Below, piece after piece: positions 21,778-34,474 of a stretch of 64,000 nt of DNA. Position 1 is the first letter of the stretch; every line of letters begins with the position of its first letter. Position numbers and translations under genes: made by a program. The DNA is from Fistularia commersonii (lineage: Eukaryota > Chordata > Actinopteri > Syngnathiformes > Fistulariidae), in the NCBI GenBank assembly GCA_037954325.1, contig JBBMNZ010000001.1, positions 12,353,758 to 12,417,757 on the forward strand. Reading direction: 5' to 3'. A model generated the notes under the pieces. That model made no database searches and had not been told where the DNA came from. It saw nothing but the letters and a program-made list of their open reading frames with translations.

Positions 21778-24541
21778 ATGACCCACGGGGAGGGTGTGGA
21801 GCGGTGCGCGGCGGGTTTGTTATCCCTTAAATCCAAACGCACACAAAAAACCGCAATGAATTCAGACACGGTGAGTGAAAGGTTTTTATTTTTTTGAAGG
21901 GGTTTTTCTTCCGCTCATTTCGACGAATTACCGAAACGCCTCGTGCATTGGGATCCGATTATTTCCTATTGATTTGAATTTCGGTCTCCCAGCGAGGTTC
22001 CAATTGTAACAGAATGAGCATCAATTTATCATTAACGTGTTGATTTGTGTGGAAAGTCGAATTTCCCACAAGAATCACAACTGCTTATGTCTATTAACCT
22101 CAGCATGGAAACAGCCCGCTTGAAGACTGTATTATTTTTACACGAAATAAGGAAACTTAAGAGACGCCCCACACTGTTTCCGCCTCCCATGATCATAACG
22201 CCTTCATCGGATCTTACTGTAGCGCTTAAAAAAAAAAGACATCCGCAACAAGGCTTTCCTTCTAGATGTCGTTGCTATATTTTCACACTTTCTTGGCACA
22301 TCCGTGCGCCACAACACTGTCACTCCTCGAAACTTCCCGCTCTTCACCCACATCGATCCCTCCCCCGAATCACCGGACCGCATCCTATATGATAGGTCGA
22401 CAGGCTATAGTTTTTATGATTTCATGCTTTGTTTTATGGTCGTTAAAGTACGTTACAGCTCCTGGTGAGATGGAACAAGGAACTGCAGCAAGTCCAGACC
22501 AACATCCGGTGACTGGCAGTGGTCCTGGATGTGATGACACTTCCTATCTCCCCAAAGACTGTGGGCTGCCTTATCCTGGAGTGTCAAACCTCCACTTGAA
22601 AGAGCAAGTGGCTGCAGGTCTACTGTGACCTACAGTAACCTAAATTTCACATACAATAGCCGTGTTTAGGCTCAGTGGCATCCCCGGGATTTGTATGTAA
22701 TCGGACATTCTGAGCGATGGGGTGAGGGAACGTAGCCAATGGCAGTCCCTTGTAATAACAGGTCATGCGATGGGGCGTCGAACATTTTGATGGAAATTTG
22801 TAAAGAGGGATATAAGGGCGGAGGTGGGCTACGGAGATGGGATGATTGAGACGTAGCGCCGTTCACTTTGCCTCATCGTTACCTGACATATTTCCTGTTG
22901 TCCTCACCTCCAGGAAACACGGCGATCCAAGCTTTCAGTGTGGAACAAAGTGAGCTACGCCATCGGCGGGGCTCCCTACCAGATTACCGCCAGCGTGCTG
23001 GGCTTCTTCCTCCAGATTTACCTGCTGGATGTGGCCCAGGTGATTCACAAGTCCCCTTAGAGCAGAACTGTATCCATGCTTCCACCTTTTTACAGCATCA
23101 ACCACAGTAAATGACAGATGTTTCGTTATTCATTCTGAAATGGCAATTAAATTCACACCTGGAAACACTTTTCTGTCATCTCACAGAGCATTTGAAGGGG
23201 GAAGCTTTGCTTTTCCCTGCTGAGGATCAGTTCAACAGTTTTCATCCTCAACCATTCTGTGTTGGCCGGTCAAGTGCATGAACCTGTGGCCCCCGCTGCT
23301 TTGCTTTGCTACCTAGTTAGTCAAATGATGGTTAAAGCTGTACGCAGTAAGAACATAGATAAAATACATTTGGCCCTAGCCAGGCTTTTCAAGGAGTTTG
23401 GACTTGGTGTTGTTGTTTTCCCTGCAGATCGTCTCTGCTGCCATGTGAGGTAGCTGCTGGAATCGTGTTTGTTGTGGTTTCGTGGCTTGATCCCCTTTTT
23501 CTTCCCTCCAGCTGGATCCCTCCATCGCCTCCGCTATCCTCTTCGTGGGCCGAGCCTGGGATGCTGTCACAGACCCGACCGTCGGTTTCCTGGTGAGCCG
23601 GAGTAGACACACCAGTATTGGATGCATGATGCCTTGGTAGGTGTTAGCGTCTTATAGCACCACTTATGTCAAAGGATAGGTTAGCGGTAATGTGCAAATA
23701 CTGACAATTTATGGTATTGCGTGCTGTTTGAATACAGAAATGTTGTCATCGTAGTCAAGGAAACAAACTCCCAGACCATGAGTCACTGTGTGAAATTATA
23801 AAACCCACATACCATGATTATAGCTGAAGCAACTCTGTAGTGCACTGAGATATGCAATATGTTATTGTGTTTATGTCTCATCATCTTTATCATATCTTTA
23901 TCATATCAAATTATAATCCATTATCTAGAATGATTTGGAGAATGTCAGACATTGTAGAAACTGAATAATCTATTGGTTGAAAAAAAATGTAATGCAATAT
24001 CATGTTTCTCACACTACAATGCTCCACCTGTCTTTGCTCACTAACAACATTTAAGAGCAAAGATTTAATAACATGTCCCATTTATAATTAGGTGAATGGA
24101 TTCATAGGCCAAAGTTAAGCTTGTTTTACCACCATAAATGGTGGTAAAATCAAAATGTGTGGGATGAGATTTTTACCGACAGTTGTCTCAGTAAGGAAGT
24201 CCTCACATAACAATCGGATGACAAATGACCTTGACATTTAGCTGGAAGGGCACAGCTCCTGGTTTGTGCGAGAGAGAAGATGAGAGACTGAGACGTGTTT
24301 ACCAGATCGGGAAGTCTTCAGCCACCCGGTTCTGAAACCATTCTTGCTATCACAGACTTGGCAACAAACACGGATCTGAAAAGCGGCTTTCTTCACATCA
24401 CAGGGGTAGTTTCGGGTTTGCGAGTACTTAAATGTGACATGCAGGCCAGGCATGATTTTCACATTGTGCAGGGGCAGGGGCTTTACGGGCTTCTGCTGTA
24501 ATTGGTTCCATTCCGCAACACACCATCAGCCTCTAACCAAT

Positions 24542-24602
<61 letters not shown>

Positions 24603-27600
24603 CATATGTGTGCGTGTGTGTCTGTCTGATGTGATGTGATAATGAGGGGATAGCTGGCTGAAATAATATAATTAAAGATTTCTATATGAAAAAGTTCAGA
24701 CTTTGCTATTCTGATTGAAATGAGAAATACCCTGTAAAGAGCCTGAATCAATCTAGAGTCATCTGATCGTAAAACACGTGACAAGAGTATGATTTCTCAG
24801 CATTTTTTAGACACACTGTCCACATTTTGCAAACATATATTTCATTTGAGAAGAAAACACCAGTGGTTTATTTTTTGCACCTGCACCTAAAAAGACCTCT
24901 AAAAGTCACGCACAGTGAGCTTTCTCGTTTCCTGTGTCTGCCGAATAAGACCGTGATGAGTGTAGCTGTGACAACGTTGCAGTGGTGACAACTGTGAGTG
25001 CGTGTGTGTGTGTCTAAGAAGTGATGAAGGTAATTTGTAGGTGTGGCTAATTTTAGTGTGGCGTCACTTCACCTCCATGTTTAATTCTTTAAACGTACAT
25101 TGGTTAAGCATATCAATGGATGGTTTTTATATAATTTACAGATTTCCTACATGGAGTTCTTGGCATAGTGAAACATGCAAAGTGAAATATGTCAGATCAG
25201 GAAATTGAAGCAGGCCCTCCACTCAAACTGAGAAATAGCAGAGGGCTATAATTTTAAATATGGGATTGTAACATTGCCCTTATTATTCATTTAATTAATT
25301 ACTCGGTACTTCCTACTTTATGTTGGTGCAAATATGTTTCCCGATTACCCAAGTAATTCACAGCAAAATGAGGACATATTAAACACGTTTGAAATGAAAC
25401 ACAGGTAAGCAATAAACGCCCTCTAAGAGATGGGGTGCTTCATTCCTATTAGCACTTTTATGCCTTGTAATCTCTCTCCATCCCCGTACAGACCCACATG
25501 AGAACAGGAGGGGTTTTTTAATCACTCACCTTCTCTGGGAATATTATCTTGACTGTCAAAAACAATTTTCCTAAAGTCACAACAGTTTTGCCTGGTCTAG
25601 CAAGGTGTGCCCTCGGCGTTGCATTGCTGTTACATTATACAGTCTTAGAGCTCCTCACCTGAGCGCTGACAAACCAAGATTAGAGAATCTCAACGTGAAA
25701 GACCAAGGTTTGAAGCTTGCTACATTTAGAATTTCTCTTCATCAGTTTCCTAAACAATCCAGCACCATTTTCTCCGCAGGATCCTTCTCTCCACTCCCTT
25801 CGCTGTGCTGTCTTACTTTATGATCTGGTATGTGCCTCCGTTCGAGGAAGGGAGGCTCATCTGGTACTTAATCTTTTACTGCCTCTTCCAGTCACTACAA
25901 ACAGTGAGTATAGCATGTCGACATCCACCCCCTTTCCCCTCGGTTTGTTGCCTTTTTGTTTTAACTGTACTGTATATTTTGTGCTCTTTCTGCAGTGCTT
26001 CCACGTGCCTTATTCAGCCCTCACCATGTTCATCACCAGTGACCAGAAAGAGAGGGATTCTGTCACTGCGTACCGTACGTCCTGTCTCCACTTACCGGTT
26101 CAACCTGGCTGTTGCCGATCACTTGATAATGTCCATTCCTCTCATTCTCAGGTATGACAGTGGAGGTTTTTGCCACAGTATTGGGCACAGCAATCCAGGG
26201 ACAAATAGTGGGCGGAACCTCGGATTGTCTCTCCGAGCCCGAAGTCCCAGAGGACAGAAACTCCACTCAGATTAACATGTCCAGAGTTTCACTTGACAAG
26301 ATGGCAAGACTGGACTCTTTTGCTCTGTATCAGACCACTAGTATCATCAGTTTCAACCTGTCAAGAGATGATGATGATGATGTTTTCTTCTCTACAGAAA
26401 CAAGCTTACTTGATTGCATCTGGGGTCATATGCATCATCTACATGCTTTGTGCTGTAATCTTGTTTTTAGGTGTGACAGAGCAAAAAGGTATGTATCTTT
26501 TTAAGAACCACTGACTTTGTCCGATTCGGCAAGCAAAGACATGGAGCACAAAAGGCGTAAAAAGTCAGACCTGGAATTGAATGTCTTTATGCCGAATTCT
26601 ATTCATGCAGCTTTCAAAAGTATTCAGATCGTTATAGTTTCATATCATACACATCTTGAGTCAGGAATTTTTAAGTAACTTATGCTTAACAGGTTAAATG
26701 ACTGAGCGAGTTCAGGAAATCACACATTAGAAAATCTTGTATTCAGATGAAGTCAACCTATTTAAAAACCTTTAAAAACTTCATTAAAAACACAGAAGTG
26801 AGACAGGAAATCAGAGAACCGTTTCTTAAAAAAAAAGTACTTAGTTGGTCATCTCAAGCAACATTGACATTTGGCATCAGACTCAAAAGTAAAGCAATCA
26901 GCAATAACAGAACCCTGTTTTGGAAGGTTTCAGCACAAGAAAGATGCATAATAATTCAGAAAACATGGAGTTTCAACTACCTTTTCCTTCATCTCTGTTC
27001 TCTCTGTAGAGATGCGAAGAAAAACAGAGCCACTGACTTTTGGTCAGGGCCTTTGGCTGATAATGAATCACGAGCCGTACATCAAACTGGTTGTTGGCTT
27101 TCTCTTCACCTCTCTTGCATTCTTGGTAATACTGAACTTTAATACCCATCTTGTCTTGGATGCAGAAACTTTGCATGATCATTTCAGGAAACTATGTTTT
27201 AAGATTTTTTTTCTTTTACAGCTGCTGGAGGGAAACTTTGCCCTTTTCATCACATATGCACTTGGCCATAGGAAGGACTTCCAGAATATTCTTTTAGTAA
27301 TCATGGTGTGTATTTCTAGTTTCCATTGAGGAATTATGTAGCTCTGTGTTTTGTCATTAACAAGTTTGAAATGTTGGAGGCCATCCATGTGCATGACAGT
27401 AGAAATCTGGTTTCCGGCAGAAGCTGGCATGAGGGGCTGATAGGGCAATTGTCAGGATGAGAGGAGGTGATGTTTGGGCCTCTGGGAACCTCTCTCCCGG
27501 TCACACACTCATTCCATTTGAGCAGGAGATTCAGGGACAGACGGGCACACAGTGGAGCTTTTGTTGCCCTAGCGATCTCTCATTGCCTTTGTAGGAACTG

Positions 27601-29709
27601 CCAAATCTGATTGCACTTTTTGCACCCTCCCTAACTTTGCGGTCTGCCTTAATTAGGAGTGGAAATGATTTTTTTAGACACAACTATCATATTGAGAGAG
27701 ATAGATTTTTTTTTTTTTGCACGGTATCTGGCCCAAAGTTATTTCTCAGAAATCATTGACAGTACTTGTTCCTGTGCAACTTTGTTGAATGAATTTTGGC
27801 AAGATTTCAAAACTTATCTGCTCCGTTCAGCATACACTAACATATTGTGACATTTTCAGGTCTCCCATATTCTACTACTTATTGTGAAGCCCGCTTTTTG
27901 TTTGTTTGTTTTCAAGGTCTAATATTTCAGTGAGGGCAAAGAAATTATTTTTTATAGTCCAGCTCTAGCCATAGCCTGTAAAAAAAATATGTGATAGGTT
28001 CTATGAAAGTATTGAAATGTCTACATATGAGGGAAAATCTGATTTCTTTTCAGCTTTGCAACACACACACATACATATTCAAGTTGGTTTTTTTTTTAAT
28101 GACAATTCCATGTCATACACTTTCCAGCTTTCTGGGACTATAAGCATTCCATGGTGGCACTGGTTCCTGAACAGGTTTGGGAAGAAGACCACGGTGTATG
28201 TCGGCATCTCGGTACGTTTAAAATGCAGTTACTCAAAAACCTAACAACACAGAATTAACATCAGTGTCAGCTGGTTTTAAAGTTTGAAGTGGTTGAACAA
28301 GTGAGCATTTGGATTTTTGTAAATTTAGCTTATATGGCAGCAGCTGAATCTGTAGCAAAAAGCCTGTTTCACAGAAGTGTGGTTTTGGGGATAATGAATG
28401 GGCTTTGTCTCTGCAGTGGGCAGTACCTTTCATGATCTTGATTATTTGCATCAAGAGTAACCTGATCATTTCCTACATGGTCTCAGTAGCGGCTGGAGTG
28501 AGCGTGGCAGTGGCTTTCCTCCTACCCTGGTATTTTCATTCACATCCTCCGTCCCTGGATCAGTTAACTTTTGTTGATGCCCTCTATAGTGACCTCCTTA
28601 ATTGTGTGTTTTAAGGTCAATGCTTCCCGATGTAGTAGATGACTTTAAGGTTAAGAATCCAGACATCCATGGCCATGAAGCCATATTCTGCTCCTTCTAT
28701 GTGTTCTTCATAAAGTTTGCTTCTGGAGTATCCCTGGGTATATCTACCCTTAGTTTGAAGTAAGTTCAAACTTTTGTCGTCATGCACTTTTTTATTAGCT
28801 TTCACTCTCTCTCGTAACTCCATCAAACACGATATCTGCTTAGTTCACTTAGAGTTCATTAGTTCACTAGTCATGTGGTCAATAAATCACATAATCCCTC
28901 CACTATTACTGCCAAACTGTATTCAACATCAGCTCAACTTTCCATCTGAATTTTTTTGCAGATTTGCCGGCTATGTGACCGGGAGCTGCTCACAACCTGA
29001 GGCGGTCAGTTTAACCCTAAAGGTGCTGGTGTCTCCGGTGCCAGTGGTGCTTATTGCCGTGGGACTACTCATACTGAGGACGTATCCGATCGATGAGGAG
29101 GCGAGGCAGGCAAATAGAAAACTTCTGCAAAAAATGCAGTAAGTGACACACGAGGCCACAAAAACATTTTAAAGGAACTAAATCAAATGAGGGCAGTACG
29201 ATGGCACTGATTAGCACTTTCACCTCACAGCAATAAGGTTCCTTTCTGTGTGAAGTGCATGTTCTCTCCTGTGTCTGCATGGGTTTATCCTGCGATCTTC
29301 GATTACTCCCAACAGTCCAACAACATGGAGCAGGTTAATGGGAGTCCCAGTTTAGACTTTAGAAAAGAATGCGAACTTTTGAATGCGAGAGTGAATTGTT
29401 TTTTGGAAGGGTTGTATGTTTATATGAGGTCATGTGATTGACCGGTGACCAGTCCAGTGTGAAATCCACCTCTCGCCCGGTGATAGCAAGGATAGGCTCC
29501 AGCACCCCCATGACCATTTACCACAGGATAAGCGGTATAGATAATGACCTAACAAATAAATATAATGTTTTTAAAATGAGACGTTTAGAGAAATGTTAAA
29601 CACAAGGTGCTGCTGTGCATTGTGCATCCGTGTGACTCCGTTTTTTTTTTTCTCTGAAAACAGGAATTCTGAGGACGATTCTGAGTCAGAGTGTAGCAAT
29701 GTGTTGTAG
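21778..29709 (+). CDS. mfsd2a: Sodium-dependent lysophosphatidylcholine (DHA-lipid) symporter
   Basis: Fourteen coding exons have matching phases: 21778-21870, 22914-23039, 23512-23636, 25780-25903, 25996-26074, 26152-26285 (or 26303), 26398-26488, 27010-27125, 27222-27305, 28128-28211, 28417-28529, 28616-28759, 28962-29138 and 29664-29709. The product is 511 or 517 residues; human isoforms are about 530-543. It is a 12-helix major facilitator in the plasma membrane that moves LPC lipids, notably at the blood-brain barrier. Family text includes IGGAPYQIT, FFLQIYLLDVAQ, CFHVPYSALTMF and TVLGTAIQGQIVG. The aspartates of RAWDAVTDP (about 90 and 94) match the sodium site, and the lysine of FIKFASGVSLG matches the headgroup-contacting lysine. 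Two sequons (NST, NMS) lie in the loop at the end of exon 6, where the human protein is glycosylated. The start is supported by the N-terminus (GEGVERCAAGLL), which aligns with the human one. MFSD2B is the alternative; the sequence and mycl linkage favour MFSD2A. Confidence 0.95.
23637..25779 (+). other. mfsd2a: mfsd2a intron 3
   Basis: The longest intron of the gene (2143 bases), with GT...CAG ends. It contains a (GT)n microsatellite at about 24546-24598. No nested gene was seen. The other introns over 300 bases (21871-22913, 26489-27009, 27306-28127, 29139-29663) also hold no gene. Confidence 0.85.
24546..24598. repeat. (GT)n microsatellite
   Basis: About 26 GT units in mfsd2a intron 3, followed by a degenerate GT/GC tail. 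Confidence 0.95.
29190..29550 (+). repeat. Dispersed teleost SINE-like repeat in mfsd2a intron 13
   Basis: Blocks in order are ATTAGCACTTTCACCTCACAG (a tRNA-like box region), CATGTTCTCTCCTGTG, a degenerate middle, GACCGGTGACCAGTCCAG, CTCGCCCGGTGATAGC and GGATAAGCGGTATAGATAATG. The same family occurs inverted at 11670-11935, and a short piece lies at 48890-48958. Confidence 0.75.
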
Positions 29710-30290
29710 TGGAGAAGAAGCACATCAGCCACATGTTTGCACAGACGGTCAAGAGGGACAAGACCAGAAACTGTCTGGAGCTACAGTGGGACCTCCGTTG
29801 ACCTTATAGGTTTTTCTCACCCTCTAGTGGTCACTGTGGACCAGCTAGCATGGGACTGAAGAAGTGTTTGCGGAGTCTAAATGAAATGGTGCTCACTAAG
29901 TTTTCATGAGAGACATCGTCACAGTCTGGTACGTGTGCAATTTTGCGAATACACAATGAATTCTTCTGCTGTGCCATCACTACTGCTCAATTGACGCAAA
30001 ACCATCTGGACAAAACTGGCTTGGGTGATTATGGTTCAAAGTCTCATCTAAAAAAATTTCAACTCCCATGTTTGAAAAAATCAAATACAAATATATATTT
30101 CTCCAAAATAATGTTTCAGAGTTGTTTCTGTTTTCTTGATCCATGAAAATCAAGATTTCAGTCAGACTTGACAACTCATTCTACATTTAACTTGAAATGT
30201 TCATTTGTTGGTTCACATATTGATCCTTTCTTTGGATATTTCTTATTGCTTGAATTCCATACACAATAAAAAGGTATTTCAATTTGCTGA
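29710..30290 (+). other. mfsd2a: mfsd2a 3' untranslated region (approximate)
   Basis: This follows the TAG at 29707-29709. A canonical AATAAA lies at 30265-30270 and is the best candidate poly(A) signal. Confidence 0.6.
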
Positions 30291-31339
30291 ATGGGAAAGG
30301 CACATCCTGGAATTTGTCACCTGATAAAAAAGCCTTAATTGTACAGCTTCTTTATTTTAGTCTTCGCAGTATGTTTTAGTGAAATGTGTTAAGCCCTGAT
30401 GATTTGGTTTATGCTATTGTTACTTTTGCTAGTCAGTGTTGCCATTTCCTCCTTTTGCACTTAAACTTTTCTGCCAATTTCCACCAAATTGATTAGAATC
30501 CTGTTAGTTTGCTTTGCATCCTGATCAGTCCAGTATGAGATTCTCCAGCGCATGTGGAGTACAGATGCTTTATTGATTATTATTTATAAAAATGAACCAT
30601 CTCAGGGATTTTGCTTTTCTAATAAGAGGATGTGTGTGATAATTTATTAAAAGTGGTTGCGACCAAGTTATTTAAAGTCCACAGGAAAGCTGCATTAGCA
30701 GTCCTGAGAATATGTAGGCAAAGGACACGTCTTGAGACATGGCCAATCTAATGTTATTTGTTTTTTTTTTTAAACTGGTTTGATACAAGTAGAGCCTGAC
30801 CCTCCTTGTTTTCAGCGAGCTGTTAAACTGAAGGCAGCTTTTATGGTTCTGTTTTAGTTGCCCACCAACTATTTTTATCTAATATTATTACCCTACCCCA
30901 GTAGAGTTTGGCAAAAATCTCAGCATCCCAATTATTTAGTGATATTTTTTATTATTGTGATAGTTCGTGTTTACCCAGATGGTGGACAACTGTCATGATT
31001 TTGGATCCCCGCTGTGGATAATTTCAAACCAGTTTCTGAAACATACCCCTTTCAATCCCTTCCTTCACATGATTTTTTTTTTTTTTTCAAATCTGGAAAA
31101 AGCACATGTCAATGAAGCATTCAGTCTTTGTTCACGTGGTATTGTATGCATGTGTTTTTTGTCGTTGTTTTTTTTTTTAGATTTAATGAACAACAATAAA
31201 CAAATGGAAAAAAAAGGAAATGTTAAATATTTGTTATTTCTAAGATGTGAATAACCTTTTCCCAAAAAAAAAAAAAAGTTGTTGTTGTTTTTTATTGGGG
31301 GCAGACACTATGGTGGTTTCCTCACTGGGAGATGGAGGC
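30291..31339. other. Intergenic between mfsd2a and the ZP gene
   Basis: About 1 kb with several T runs. No gene, RNA gene or repeat with definable ends was seen. Confidence 0.5.
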
Positions 31340-31445
31340 CTCACTTGATGGCCATTTAAATTTCTGGAAGCCAATTGATTCCGACCCTGATTACCTGCAG
31401 CCGTGAACGCTGCGCCGTCTGTTCGACGCACGGCGATCAGACGCG
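31340..31445 (+). promoter_or_regulatory. Putative core promoter of the ZP gene
   Basis: A CACTTG E-box at 31342-31347 and a CAATTG E-box at 31372-31377 flank a TATA-like TTTAAATTT at 31355-31363, less than 100 bases before the start codon. Vertebrate ZP genes are known targets of the oocyte bHLH factor FIGLA through E-boxes. The assignment here is inference. Confidence 0.4.
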
Positions 31446-34024
31446 ATGACAACAAACGGGCGCCTGAGTTTCCTGTGGAGTGTTTTGTCCCTTATCAGCC
31501 TCGCCAACAGCGCGGACAGTCACGAAAACCGATCGCAAAAGTTGATCAAACTCCAAACTCTGAGATCCAACCCTGATCCGAGAACCGGGATAAATCCGAT
31601 AGCCAAGTTCCCCCCCAGCGTCCCCGCCTTTCCACCGGAGACGTCTTGGCCCGTGGGTCCGGGAAAAACCAACTTCGGCCCCCACACGGACGTGTCCGTG
31701 ACCTGTTCCGCTTCAGACGTCGTCGTCCGGGTCAAACCGTTTTTCTACGGTTTTGGCGCGACCGCCGCGGAATTGAGGCTGGGCGGCAACTGCAGGAGCA
31801 ACGGAGTCATCGGGCCGTACGGTGACCTGCTCTTTACGTATCCGTTGACATCGTGCGACTCGCAGCGTGAGGTATCGTGATCCTACACACACACACACAC
31901 TCAAAATTGCCCATTTACTCTAAAAAAAAACAAACAGCCAAACTTACCCTCCCCAACCCGACAGTCGCTTCCGGGTCACGTGGTCTACATGTACAAGCTC
32001 CACTACGAACCTGCCCCGGAGCGGCTCCCCGGGAAGGCGCATCCTATAGATGTCGCGATTGAATGTCATTATCAAAGGTAAGCCTTTTAGCCATTTGTGT
32101 TTTTATATCTGTTCTAGAACTTGACAGGTTCTTGAGCAGGATCTTGACATCTGTCTAATGTATTTTGAAATTTCCAGTGAGCCCCTCTGAGTAAACAGGC
32201 TTGTAGTCATCGTTGCATATTCCGATATTATGGGACTTTGGATAAGCGAGAATTGATATATTTTTATTTTGAAGATCGCTGTCATACAAACCTGGCATTT
32301 TATTAGAGCGCCCATGACCCCAACATTCATAACCTCCGAAACCACCTCCCCTTTCTCCCCCTCCCAGAAACCACCACGTGTACCAATTGGCTGTGAAGCC
32401 CACCTGGCAAACTGCTGTTGTGCATAAAAGGCTTAAAGGAGAACCAAATGATTTCCAAATCGAACTGATGGATGGTATGAATGAGTCGATGTGGAAATTG
32501 ATGTTTTGAAAGCCGCTGCATTAATTGATCTAAAAAGAGGGCGTTCAGGGTTTGACCCACTGACTTGAGAAATGCAAGATTTCTTTTTTCCAACGAGCTT
32601 AGATTGGTGGGATGGACCGGCCAAGTCCAAGGTGTACCAGCTTGGGCAGCCTGTTCATGTCCAGTTGTCTGCTCCTCTCCTCCCATCTGGACAAAAACTG
32701 TACATCAAAAGCTGCTATGCATTGCCATCCGGTGTTTTCCAGTCACCACTTAAATACACAATTATAGACAACTTTGGGTACGTACTGTGGATTAGGTTAA
32801 AAAAAAAAAACGCCTTCGCAATGTGAGCTGATGTTTTGATTTGCATGTGACTTAGAGGGTTGTCATGGTGATGTCATTTGTAGCTGTATGCTGGACAGTA
32901 AGAAAGACCTCGGGGCATCTCAGTTCGTCTCTCAGACGGACAAAACTGTGAGGTTCTCCCTGAAGGCCTTCCAATTCACTTCCGAGCCCAACGTTGAGGT
33001 AAGCGTTGTCGTCTGGCTTCACGGCAACTCACAGCTTCAGATGCAGCTCAACCCTGATTCTATTTTTAGATCAGCATTCAGTGCGAGTTGTTTACTACGT
33101 CAAAGGGACCAGGCGCTACGCAAAAGTCATGCACTTATAGACGAGACAGGTGAGCCCCGGTTGCAACGTTTACATTTACTTACAAAAATCCAATTGTTTT
33201 AGGCAGGTCTTTTGGACATGTTTGCATGTGTCTCACGATACCAGGTGGGCTGCCCTCACAGGTGACGACGCTATATGCAAATGCTGTGATTCAAAATGTG
33301 GGATATCTAATGAGTTCCACACAGCCATCAAGGAAGGTTTGGAACTTTTTTTCTCTCTCTTTCTCAGTTGGTCAAAAATGCCACCTATTGATTCTTCCAT
33401 TTCCAAGGCTCTGCTAGTAGTGGATGGTTGATGGTCTCTGATCAGCCGTACACGGCAGAGATAGACAGCCTCTCGGTCAGTCGCTCACTGTACAGCATAA
33501 GAGGCAAGAGCAATGAGGAGCTGCAGGAGGCCTTCTGGGAAAATACACATACCCTCAGCTTCGACGGCGGTGAAGAAGAACAAGCCGACACAGAAGAGGA
33601 TGAACTGGATGGAATCACTTTTCTTGAAGAAACGGGAGAACAATTTGTGGAGTCGTTCCTTTTCAAGCCGAACGAGAGAAAAGAGTCTACAGGGAGGGAT
33701 CTGGGGGATTCGAGAGAGGACAGGTCAGGTTCCCATGTCAAAGACGACCTTTTAGAAAGTGAAGGGGTAGTATTTGAGACAATGGCTGCAGAGACGGCGG
33801 TTCACCCAGATCATAAGGAAGGTACGGCATTGCCTTTGGAGAATGCATTATCAGAAGTCACCTCGCAGAAAGGAGTACGCCATCAAGACCCTGAAGATGG
33901 AGAAGAGAGGAAGTACGCAGACGGAAGCTCAGAGGCCATCCGAACAAAAGCCCACAATTTGCAGTTTAAAAATGATGGTCTGGCAGACGTAGATGCGGAG
34001 ATGACCTGGTATTTCACATGGTAG
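31446..34024 (+). CDS. ZP3-type zona pellucida (egg envelope) glycoprotein
   Basis: Eight coding exons have matching phases: 31446-31871, 31965-32077, 32368-32474, 32603-32777, 32884-32998, 33070-33149, 33245-33336 and 33408-34024, giving 574 residues. A signal peptide occupies about residues 1-22 (cleavage after NS). The ZP module starts near 83 (DVSVTCSASDVVVRVKPFFY) and runs through HYEPAP, IDVAIECHYQR, AVKPTWQTAVVHKRL, WWDGPAKSKVYQLGQPVHVQ, LYIKSCYALPSG, ISIQCELF and the cysteine cluster CKCCDSKCG, all typical of ZP3. ZP3 proteins polymerise into the egg coat. Residues after about 370 form a long, acidic, hydrophilic tail encoded by one exon, with no clear membrane helix; many fish ZP proteins lack such a helix. 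The exon 7 donor (G|GTTTGG) is weak but keeps the frame. The exact fish subtype is not assigned. Confidence 0.9.
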
Positions 34025-34105
34025 TATTTACTGCACAAAACAAGCTGAACTCTTCTTTAAAACAAATTGACAACGATTAATTTCAATAAAACAAATGTAA
34101 TGTCT
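34025..34105 (+). terminator. ZP gene 3' end with poly(A) signal
   Basis: AATAAA lies at 34085-34090, only 60 bases after the TAG stop, so the 3' untranslated region is very short. The convergent nhsl3 transcript probably ends a few hundred bases away. Confidence 0.6.
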
Positions 34106-34474
34106 TTCTTAGGTCCTTTTGATATTCCAGTATGGAAATGAAGAGTGGCATACATAAATTACCTCGCCTGTCCTCCTCTGAATGTATTACAATAGAATCT
34201 CTGCTAATACTTGTCGTGTATTACACGGAATATGTAGGTTACGGTAATTAAGTGTGACACAATTGCAGGATATAGATACATCAATTACTAGAACTTGAGC
34301 TTTTTTTAATAAATGTATGCAGTTGTGAATGACTGACGCTAACTAAATGTAATACCATGAATCTTAATACTTCAAAGCAAACATGTCTCAAACAAACATT
34401 GTTAGAAATGAGGAAATCTGCAATTGTGGGACACAAAGTCTTAGTTGAATGAAGTAAAAACGGAAAATGGTTTG

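Noticed and set aside
22045..22392. 115-residue frame in mfsd2a intron 1
   Set aside because: No homology or fitting splice sites. Exon 1 joins exon 2 in phase without it.
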